A DNA stretch of 6,955 bases, taken from NCBI GenBank assembly GCA_022615595.1, contig JAKEGI010000232.1, positions 1-6,955 of the forward strand. Reading direction: 5' to 3'. Below the pieces are notes generated by a model. That model saw only the letters and a list, made by a program, of their open reading frames with translations. It did not search any database and was not told where the DNA came from. This document shows, in pieces, positions 1-6,955 of the stretch (position 1 is its first letter; each line of letters begins with the position of its first letter). This stretch comes from Bacteroidales bacterium. Its GTDB lineage: Bacteria > Bacteroidota > Bacteroidia > Bacteroidales > VadinHA17. Made by a program: the position numbers and the translations under genes.

Positions 1-1068
<1,068 letters not shown>

Positions 1069-2043
1069 TCATTTCACTCTGCCAATCAGGTTAACGGTCA
1101 TCTGCTTGAGTTCACTCTTTCGGTCAGGTTTCACCGAGACCTGCTCAAGTGACTGAAATGCCTTGTTAATATAGTCATAAGCAAGGTTTTCAGCCTGAAG
1201 GCGTATTTCCAGCTCATCAAAGATGGCTTTAACAGCAGTCACTTTGGCTTCCTCATCGGCAGGTGAGGATTCGATAAGCTTTCTGAGTGTGCGCAGCCTC
1301 TCTCCTCCAGCCACTTCTAGTGCCTTGACGAGAAGGTAGGTCTTTTTGTTTGCGGCGATGTCGCCTCCGGTCTTCTTCCCAAACATCCGGGTGTCGCCAT
1401 AGGTGTCAAGGAGGTCGTCCTGTATCTGGAAGGCTATACCCAGTAACCTGCCAAACTCATAAAGCAGCTCCTGGTCTTTTTCCGAGGCACCGCCAATAAT
1501 GGCACCTGTTTTTAGCGAAGCTGCCACCAGCACGGCAGTCTTGAGTTCAATCATCCGGAGATATTCTGCCTCGGTGACAAACTTTTTCTTCTCGAAGTCA
1601 ATATCAATCTGCTGACCAATACAAACCTCAGTTGCGGTTGTGTTGAACAGTTTAAGGGTTTTTGCGAGCACCTTAGCGGGAGCCTGACCAATGCAATCTG
1701 TAGCAATAAAGGCCATGACATCACCGGAAAGCAGTGCCTGATTCAGTCCCCATCGTGAGTGAACGGCAGGTGATCCTCTTCTGAGGTCAGACTTATCCAT
1801 TATATCATCATGCACAAGGGTAAAGTTGTGAAACACCTCAATGCCCACAGCAGGCATCAGTGCTTCATCAATCTTGTCGCTGAACAGGTTACAGGACATG
1901 AGGCACATGACGGGCCTCAGTCTCTTGCCTCCGAGTGAAAGGATATACCTGACAGGGGCAAACAGCTTATCCGCCTCGGGTGAGAAGGTGAGCGAGGTTA
2001 TCGCCTTGTCTGACAGTTCTCTCAGGTAGTCGCTCGTAAACAT
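1069..2043 (-). CDS. Polyprenyl (trans-isoprenyl diphosphate) synthase
   Basis: A 324-residue all-helical prenyltransferase of the IspA/IspB/GGPP synthase family, which condenses isopentenyl diphosphate onto an allylic diphosphate in the cytoplasm. Full-length family hallmarks are visible: GGKRLRP (38-44) for substrate binding, the first Asp-rich motif DDIMD (79-83) followed by LRRG, GQQID (143-147), KT (168-169), and the second Asp-rich motif DDLLD (209-213) followed by FGKKTGGDI. The first motif is the short DDxxD form with Phe74 five residues before it, resembling archaeal GGPP synthases more than E. coli IspA, which has DDxxxxD. That suggests a C20-type product, but chain length is hard to predict, and a longer chain for menaquinone is possible. 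The ATG lies 10 nt after the atpG stop, behind a purine-rich GAGAAAGAAG, so it is probably translated from the ATP synthase transcript. The next Met is at residue 46, too late to be the start. Family is certain, product is not. Confidence 0.95.
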   Translation of the reverse strand: MFTSDYLRELSDKAITSLTFSPEADKLFAPVRYILSLGGKRLRPVMCLMSCNLFSDKIDEALMPAVGIEVFHNFTLVHDDIMDKSDLRRGSPAVHSRWGLNQALLSGDVMAFIATDCIGQAPAKVLAKTLKLFNTTATEVCIGQQIDIDFEKKKFVTEAEYLRMIELKTAVLVAASLKTGAIIGGASEKDQELLYEFGRLLGIAFQIQDDLLDTYGDTRMFGKKTGGDIAANKKTYLLVKALEVAGGERLRTLRKLIESSPADEEAKVTAVKAIFDELEIRLQAENLAYDYINKAFQSLEQVSVKPDRKSELKQMTVNLIGRVK

Positions 2044-2053
2044 CTTCTTTCTC

Positions 2054-2944
2054 TTATCCTTTCAGGGCTTCAGCGCCGCTTACCACCTCAAGCAGCTGGT
2101 TTGTAATTGCCGCCTGCCTTGCCTTGTTGTATTGAAGGGTAAGCTCGCGTATCAACTCGGTGGCATTGTCAGTGGCCTGATGCATTGCGGTCATCCTGGC
2201 ACCGTGCTCTGCAGCAAATGAATCGAGCAGGGCCTTGTAAAACTGTATCCTCAGTGAATTTGGTATCAGCTCTTCAACGATACGAACCTGGTCTGGTTCA
2301 TAGATATAATCTGAAGGCAGAGCTTCACTCTTTCCGGGCGCCTGATCCGATACAGGCAGGAAAACCTCGGTCGTAAGACGCTGTACTGCAGCGTTCTTAA
2401 ACTGGTTGTAGATTATCTCTATCCTGTCGAACTCCTTTGTCAGATACAAGTTAATTATCTTGTCTGACAGTTTCCTGGTATTATCAAAGGTGAGGTTCGA
2501 ATAAATCTCGTTATGCTCTTCAAGAATGTTAAGCTTCAACCTCCTGAGAACATCCTGTCCCTTTTTACCTATCGGCATGAAGAAGAGGTCTCCTCTCTTC
2601 ATCTGGTCCATGTATTTCTCGGTGATAAGCCTGCGTGTCTCTCTTATGACATTGGCGTTGAAACCGCCACACAATCCCTTATTGGAGGTAAGCAATATCA
2701 GGAGCACACGGTCACGGCCACCCTTCTTGCGGGCAGCATAAATGTTCTCGGTCTCCGTTTCACTTAGAGCGTGGTTAAGTCCGATCAGTATCTCATTCAG
2801 CTTTTCAGCATAGGGTCTGAGCTGGACTATCCTGTCCTGGGCCTTGCGCAACCTGGAAGCCGCAACCATCTTCATCGCCGAGGTGATCTGGCGGGTTGAC
2901 TTTACTGAGCTGAGCCGGACGCGTATTGCCTTTAGATTAGCCAT
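2054..2944 (-). CDS. atpG: F1Fo ATP synthase subunit gamma
   Basis: Central rotor shaft of F1, whose rotation drives the conformational changes in the alpha/beta hexamer. At 296 residues it is close to the usual length of about 290. The N-terminal helix (residues 1-40) carries the conserved KSTRQITSAMKMVAASRLRKAQ segment with one of the best-conserved stretches of the family. LLTSNKGLCGGFNANV at 84-99 begins the Rossmann-like globular domain. The C-terminal helix (about 240-295) contains MHQATDNATELI and YNKARQAAITNQLLEVVSGAEAL. In that signature Gln283 stands where Glu is usual (ITxE), a mild substitution. The start follows the atpA stop by 20 nt and has GAGAAGG a few bases upstream, the best Shine-Dalgarno-like site in the cluster. 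Identity is certain. Confidence 0.98.
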   Translation of the reverse strand: MANLKAIRVRLSSVKSTRQITSAMKMVAASRLRKAQDRIVQLRPYAEKLNEILIGLNHALSETETENIYAARKKGGRDRVLLILLTSNKGLCGGFNANVIRETRRLITEKYMDQMKRGDLFFMPIGKKGQDVLRRLKLNILEEHNEIYSNLTFDNTRKLSDKIINLYLTKEFDRIEIIYNQFKNAAVQRLTTEVFLPVSDQAPGKSEALPSDYIYEPDQVRIVEELIPNSLRIQFYKALLDSFAAEHGARMTAMHQATDNATELIRELTLQYNKARQAAITNQLLEVVSGAEALKG

Positions 2945-2964
2945 CTTGCCTTCTCGTTACCTGA

Positions 2965-4551
2965 CTATTTGGTACTGTAACGCAATGTGATCTCTGCGGC
3001 GGCCTTTTCGAGCACTGCGGTTACCTCATCATTGATGACACCACCTTTTATTGTCTCGAGAGTGTCATTGTGATTATCACGCAGAAATTCCAGGTAATCC
3101 TTTTCAAACATCCTGACCTCGCTTACGGGAACATCCTTCAGAAGGCCTTTTGTCCCGCAGTAGATAATGGCGACCTGCTCTTCCACCCTCACCGGAGAGA
3201 ACTGTCCCTGCTTCAAAATCTCAACGTTCTTGGCTCCTTTGTCGAGCACTGCAAGTGTTGATGCATCAAGGTCCGATCCGAACTTTGCAAAAGCCTCAAG
3301 TTCGCGGTACTGGGCCTGATCGACCTTCAGCGTTCCCGCTACTTTCTTCATCGACTTTATCTGGGCGTTACCACCTACCCTTGAAACCGAAATCCCGACG
3401 TTGATGGCAGGTCTTATGCCCGCGTTAAAGAGGCTTGACTCAAGGAATATCTGCCCGTCAGTTATTGATATCACGTTGGTTGGAATATATGCCGACACGT
3501 CTCCTGCCTGCGTCTCGATGATCGGTAGCGCTGTCAGCGAGCCTCCGCCTTTTATCAGATGACGTATTGACTCAGGCAGGTCATTCATTTTTCCGGCTAC
3601 CTCATCAGACTCGATGATCTTCGCCGCTCTCTCAAGAAGACGCGAATGGAGATAGAATACGTCGCCGGGGTAAGCCTCACGGCCGGGAGGACGCCTCAGG
3701 AGGAGGGATACCTCACGGTAGGAGACAGCCTGCTTGGAGAGGTCATCATAAATGATAAGGGCATCGCGGCCGGTGTCGCGGAAATATTCTCCGATTGCTG
3801 CTCCGGCAAAGGGGGCATAAAACTGTGATGCGGCTGAGTCTGCTGCCGTAGCACAGACAATGACGGTATAATCCATTGCCCCGTATTGTTCGAGCGTCGC
3901 TGCTATATTGGCGACTGTTGATCCTTTCTGTCCCACAGCCACATAGATGCAGTAGACCGGCTTGCCTTTGTCGTACTCGCTCTTCTGGTTTATGATCGTA
4001 TCAATGGCAATAGCGGTCTTTCCGGTCTGACGGTCGCCAATAATAAGCTCACGCTGCCCCCTGCCTATGGGTATCATGGCATCAATTGCCTTCAGTCCTG
4101 TCTGAACGGGCTGCTTTACAGGCTGTCTGAAGATAACGCCCGGGGCTTTTCTCTCGAACGGCATCTCGAACAGCTCACCGGTAACAGGTCCCTTGCCATC
4201 AATTGGCGTGCCGGTGGTATTGATAACCCTGCCGAGGAGACCCTCGCCAACCATGATGGATGATATACGGCCTGTCCTGCGAGCCACATCGCCTTCCCTG
4301 ATATTTTCTGAAGAGCCAAGGATGACCACCCCCACATTATCTTCCTCGAGGTTGAGGACGATACCCTTAATGCCTGCTTCGACAAACTCGATAAGTTCGT
4401 TGGCTCTTACATTTGAGAGACCGTAGATGCGGGCAATTCCATCGCCCACCTGCAAAACTGTTCCGACTTCTTCAATGTCGATTGCTGTCTTTACGCCTTC
4501 CAGCTGCTTTCTTAGGATCTCTGATACCTCTGAAGGTTTGATATTGGTCAT
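2965..4551 (-). CDS. atpA: F1Fo ATP synthase subunit alpha
   Basis: Non-catalytic nucleotide-binding subunit of F1, alternating with beta in the hexamer and supplying the arginine finger to the catalytic sites. The 528 residues show an N-terminal beta-barrel (about 25-95), Walker A GDRQTGKT at 172-179, Walker B ALIIYDD at 264-270, and the family signature [10 protein letters not shown] at 381-390 followed by the arginine finger R391 in RVGGNAQ. The C-terminal helical bundle ends in ITLRYSTK. Length is slightly above the 513 of E. coli, mainly from a loop at about 315-337 ([20 protein letters not shown] region) just before [20 protein letters not shown]; a similar loop is familiar from Bacteroidetes alpha chains. 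The ATG lies 18 nt after the atpH stop, with no clear ribosome site (upstream AAGATCAATTATT). All functional residues are present. Confidence 0.99.
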   Translation of the reverse strand: MTNIKPSEVSEILRKQLEGVKTAIDIEEVGTVLQVGDGIARIYGLSNVRANELIEFVEAGIKGIVLNLEEDNVGVVILGSSENIREGDVARRTGRISSIMVGEGLLGRVINTTGTPIDGKGPVTGELFEMPFERKAPGVIFRQPVKQPVQTGLKAIDAMIPIGRGQRELIIGDRQTGKTAIAIDTIINQKSEYDKGKPVYCIYVAVGQKGSTVANIAATLEQYGAMDYTVIVCATAADSAASQFYAPFAGAAIGEYFRDTGRDALIIYDDLSKQAVSYREVSLLLRRPPGREAYPGDVFYLHSRLLERAAKIIESDEVAGKMNDLPESIRHLIKGGGSLTALPIIETQAGDVSAYIPTNVISITDGQIFLESSLFNAGIRPAINVGISVSRVGGNAQIKSMKKVAGTLKVDQAQYRELEAFAKFGSDLDASTLAVLDKGAKNVEILKQGQFSPVRVEEQVAIIYCGTKGLLKDVPVSEVRMFEKDYLEFLRDNHNDTLETIKGGVINDEVTAVLEKAAAEITLRYSTK

Positions 4552-4569
4552 AATAATTGATCTTATATG

Positions 4570-5121
4570 CTATTCTTCGGCATTTCCTGCCATTGTAAAC
4601 TCTTTCCTGAATTTGTTGATTCTGTTTCTGACGCTGGCGTCAATGTAGGTGTCATCGACCCTGAGTATGAATCCGCCTATTATCGAGGCGTCGATCCTCT
4701 CGATGAACTCACTTGTGGTACCTGTATCGCCTGCTGCGATGGCGGCCAGCTCCTGTTTTACCTTTTCATCCACAGCAACTGCAGTGGTAAGGGTCACCTG
4801 TCTGATGCCCCTGTGACGACGCGTCAGGCTGATGAAATTTCTGGATACCGCATTGAGATATGTGCCGCGACCCCGGGAAAAGACAAACTCCACGAATGTG
4901 ACAGTCAGCTTGTTCAGCCCTTTGCCTGCCAGTGCGAGCATGATCTCCTTCTTTTTTGCGAGTGATATGACAGGATTCTCGATGATCTCCTTCACCTCCT
5001 GCATCGAGCATAGCTGATTGATGGTCTTCATATCCTCATATACCGCATCAAGAGCCTTGTGCTCCAGGGTCATTTCAAAAAGTGCCTTTGCGTATCGTAC
5101 CGCTATCTTGCTGTCATTCAT
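4570..5121 (-). CDS. atpH: F1Fo ATP synthase subunit delta (OSCP)
   Basis: Peripheral-stalk subunit that fastens the top of the F1 head to the subunit b dimer, so that the head does not rotate with the shaft. The 183-residue length is normal. The N-terminal six-helix domain (about 5-105) begins with the typical SKIAVRYAKALFE and includes LAKKKEIM. The C-terminal hallmark is IIGGFILRVDDTYIDASVR at 147-165, followed by the final helix NKFRKEF. This is the less conserved part of F1, so the GGFxLRV motif and the position between atpF and atpA carry the assignment. The ATG comes 5 nt after the atpF stop (TGA CACCG ATG), with no Shine-Dalgarno sequence in the gap, so translational coupling to atpF is likely. 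Confidence 0.97.
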   Translation of the reverse strand: MNDSKIAVRYAKALFEMTLEHKALDAVYEDMKTINQLCSMQEVKEIIENPVISLAKKKEIMLALAGKGLNKLTVTFVEFVFSRGRGTYLNAVSRNFISLTRRHRGIRQVTLTTAVAVDEKVKQELAAIAAGDTGTTSEFIERIDASIIGGFILRVDDTYIDASVRNRINKFRKEFTMAGNAEE

Positions 5122-5126
5122 CGGTG

Positions 5127-5639
5127 TCAGTTACTTTTTGCCTCTATTTCGTTAATATATCTCCCGATGAGTTTCTGCTGCTCGGCATCGCTTTTAAGTG
5201 TCTGGCTCACCACCTTTGATGCCACCTCGATAGCCAGCCTGGCCACCTCCTGTTTTACCTCCGTGATGGCGGTGATCTTCTCCCTTTCGATGAGTTCCTT
5301 CGCACGTTTCACCATTGCATCTGCCTCTGCCTGGCTCTTCTCTTTGGCTTCTGCCACCATTCGGTCATGGGCATGACGTGCATCGCGGAGTATTTTATCT
5401 CTCTCCTCGCGGGCCTTCCGCAGTATGGCCTCATTGTCAGACTGGAGGACCTTCATCTCTTCGCGTGCTCTCTCGGCTGCCTCAAGCGCATTGCGGATCA
5501 TATCCTCACGCGCCTTGATGGCCTTCATGATCGGCCCCCATGCATACCTCCTCAACAACACCAGCAGTAAAAGAAAGATGAAGGTGGTCCAGAAAATTGT
5601 CCCTATTGCGGGACTGGCGAGACTGGTTGATAGTAACAT
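5127..5639 (-). CDS. atpF: F1Fo ATP synthase subunit b
   Basis: Stator subunit anchored in the membrane by one N-terminal helix, with a long cytoplasmic coiled coil that reaches delta at the top of F1. With the ATG at 5639 the protein has 170 residues: a membrane segment at about 11-29 (AIGTIFWTTFIFLLLLVLL), then RRYAWGPIMKAIKAREDMI, then a charged Ala/Glu/Lys/Arg-rich helix through about 150, and a C-terminal VARLAIEVASKVV motif typical of bacterial b. An upstream in-frame TTG at 5681 would add 14 residues, but it lies inside the hairpin found at 5670-5692 and would put a polar stretch before the membrane helix, so the ATG is preferred. The gene starts 65 nt after atpE and ends 5 nt before atpH. 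One b gene is seen, so a b homodimer is expected. Confidence 0.96.
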   Translation of the reverse strand: MLLSTSLASPAIGTIFWTTFIFLLLLVLLRRYAWGPIMKAIKAREDMIRNALEAAERAREEMKVLQSDNEAILRKAREERDKILRDARHAHDRMVAEAKEKSQAEADAMVKRAKELIEREKITAITEVKQEVARLAIEVASKVVSQTLKSDAEQQKLIGRYINEIEAKSN

Positions 5640-5661
5640 ATTCTGAGTTCTTTGAATTTGT

Positions 5662-5692
5662 AAAAGAAGGCCTGCAACCAACCGTTGCAGGC
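5662..5692 (-). terminator. Hairpin with T-rich tail between atpE and atpF (attenuator-like)
   Basis: On the minus strand, 12 nt after the atpE stop codon, the sequence GCCTGCAAC-GGTTG-GTTGCAGGC forms a perfect 9-bp stem with a 5-nt loop (5670-5692), followed at once by CTTCTTTT (5662-5669). An A-rich stretch precedes the stem. This is the form of a factor-independent terminator, though the T run is broken by C residues, so it is probably leaky. It lies in the only gap longer than 60 nt inside the Fo part. Inference: it may end part of the transcripts after atpE, or protect the 3' end of processed atpB-atpE mRNA, giving more c subunit than the stator subunits made from genes downstream. Confidence 0.7.
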
Positions 5693-5704
5693 TTCAGTTT
5701 TCCC

Positions 5705-5946
<242 letters not shown>

Positions 5947-6955
5947 TTAATGATGTTCTTCATCATGTGTGGCCATGCCAATAAAGAGAGCTGAAAGCAG
6001 TGTGAAGACGTATGCCTGAAGGAAGGCGACGAGCAGCTCTATGCAGTCCATGAAAAGCACAAAACCTATTGATACCGGGGCAACAAGAATTGTGTCAAAG
6101 ATAAAGATCAGTGTGACAAGGCTGAGCACTATGATATGGCCTGCAGTGATATTTGCAAAGAGACGGATCATCAGTGCGAAAGGCTTCGAGATGAGACCAA
6201 TGAGTTCAATGGGTATCATCACAGGCAGCAGCCAGACAGGCACACCCGGCGCGGCAAAGACATGCCGCCAGTGTGTCTTGTTGGCACTGAACTGCGTGAT
6301 GAGAAATGTAAAGGCTGCAAGAACAAAGGTCACGCTAATGTTGCCTGTCACGTTTGCACCAAAGGGAAAAATCGGTATAAGTCCGAGGAGATTGTTGATC
6401 AGAATGAAGAAAAAGGCTGTCAGCAGATAGGGCATAAAACGCTGATACTTTTTCTCCCCGATGTTGGGTATTGCCACATCATCCCTGATAAAGAGAATTA
6501 TCGGTTCAAGAAAGCCCATAAGACCTTTAGGAGCAGATAACCCGGCTTTTCTGTATGAAGCGGCGAGAGAGAGCATCAGCCATGCAAATATCACCGCGGC
6601 CACGAGCATTCCAAACACTGTCTTTGTGATCGAAAAATCAAGTGGCAGAGAGGCCTCAACCTCATGCCCCTCTTCATCTACCTTAACTATCTTCCCCTCA
6701 TTCTCTCCCTCGTGAGCAACGGCAAAGCCCTCATGTGAATGACCGTGAGCCAGCTTTTTTGAAGAGAAAAAATGTAAGCCTGAAGACCTTTCGTAAAGGA
6801 TAACCGGCAGATAGACCGCCACATGTGAGCCGTCCTTCTTCGTCCAGAGATGCCATTCATGCGAGTCAGTGACATGATCAATGATAAAGGTGCTGGCATC
6901 AAATTTTTCCTTCGTGTCTTGTGATTTGGCTCCCTTCTCTTTTTCCCCGGCAGCA
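5947..6955 (-). CDS. atpB: F1Fo ATP synthase subunit a (5' end beyond window)
   Basis: Membrane stator subunit that forms the two proton half-channels against the c ring. The reading frame is open to the right edge with no ATG in the visible N-terminal part, so the true start and any signal peptide lie outside; the GTG at 6822 is an internal Val codon. The 335 visible residues comprise a soluble extension (1-111) with SHEWHLW at 31-37, VYLPVILYERSSGLHFFSS, and a His-rich run HGHSHEG near 70-76, then membrane helices at about 112-134, 176-196, 206-222, 240-279 and 282-328. The essential arginine is R264 in MIRLFANITAGH. H273 lies at the place of E. coli E219 and E306 at the place of H245, seven residues before Q313. 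The C-terminus is also His-rich (THDEEHH). The extension is typical of Bacteroidetes subunit a. It starts the visible cluster; any atpI-like gene would be outside. Confidence 0.97.
   Translation of the reverse strand, partial: AAGEKEKGAKSQDTKEKFDASTFIIDHVTDSHEWHLWTKKDGSHVAVYLPVILYERSSGLHFFSSKKLAHGHSHEGFAVAHEGENEGKIVKVDEEGHEVEASLPLDFSITKTVFGMLVAAVIFAWLMLSLAASYRKAGLSAPKGLMGFLEPIILFIRDDVAIPNIGEKKYQRFMPYLLTAFFFILINNLLGLIPIFPFGANVTGNISVTFVLAAFTFLITQFSANKTHWRHVFAAPGVPVWLLPVMIPIELIGLISKPFALMIRLFANITAGHIIVLSLVTLIFIFDTILVAPVSIGFVLFMDCIELLVAFLQAYVFTLLSALFIGMATHDEEHH

Noticed and set aside
4567..4965. Plus-strand frame of 132 codons with several Cys residues
   Set aside because: It is antisense to atpH, whose family motifs are clear. 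No ribosome site or recognisable domain supports it.
5640..5681. TTG start giving a 184-residue subunit b
   Set aside because: The TTG falls in the hairpin after atpE and would add a polar stretch before the membrane anchor; the ATG at 5639 gives a normal b subunit.
6136..6540. Plus-strand frame of 134 codons rich in Cys and His, suggesting a zinc-binding protein
   Set aside because: It lies wholly antisense to the strongly conserved membrane region of atpB; its Cys-rich look comes from reversed Ala, Thr and hydrophobic codons, and no known family is recognised.
5947..6822. GTG at 6822 as the start of atpB
   Set aside because: The frame continues upstream to the window edge with residues typical of the Bacteroidetes subunit a extension (DHVTDSHEWHLW), so the GTG codes for an internal Val.

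Overview
This window is a stretch of bacterial chromosome holding one tightly packed gene cluster, all on the minus strand and read from right to left. It encodes most of an F1Fo ATP synthase. In order of transcription: atpB (subunit a, 5' end cut by the right edge), atpE (c), atpF (b), atpH (delta), atpA (alpha), atpG (gamma), a trans-isoprenyl diphosphate (polyprenyl) synthase, and atpD (beta, 3' end cut by the left edge). No rRNA, tRNA, mobile element or CRISPR array was seen, and nearly every base is coding.

The organism is most likely a member of Bacteroidetes (Bacteroidota), probably a Bacteroidales-like lineage. The evidence is a subunit a with a long soluble N-terminal extension holding a SHEWH motif, lineage-type insertions in alpha and beta, and translation starts mostly without a clear Shine-Dalgarno sequence. 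The phylum call is inferred from remembered family features, not from a search.

Layout: 5947-6955 atpB; 5909-5946 AT-rich leader; 5705-5908 atpE; 5662-5692 a strong hairpin followed by a T-rich run; 5127-5639 atpF; 4570-5121 atpH; 2965-4551 atpA; 2054-2944 atpG; 1069-2043 polyprenyl synthase; 995-1068 gap; 1-994 atpD. From atpF to the synthase the gaps are only 5 to 20 nt, so one transcript with translational coupling is likely. The larger gaps flank atpE (38 and 65 nt) and precede atpD (74 nt).

The ATP synthase genes work together directly. Subunits a and c form the proton path, b and delta form the stator, and alpha, beta and gamma form the catalytic head and rotor shaft. Only epsilon (atpC) is not seen; it may follow atpD beyond the left edge. 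The synthase makes prenyl diphosphates, perhaps towards menaquinone or other prenyl lipids, which would link it loosely to respiratory energy metabolism. I see no new biological system. The points worth a second look are the prenyl synthase inserted before atpD, the atpE-atpF hairpin, and the His-rich extension of subunit a.
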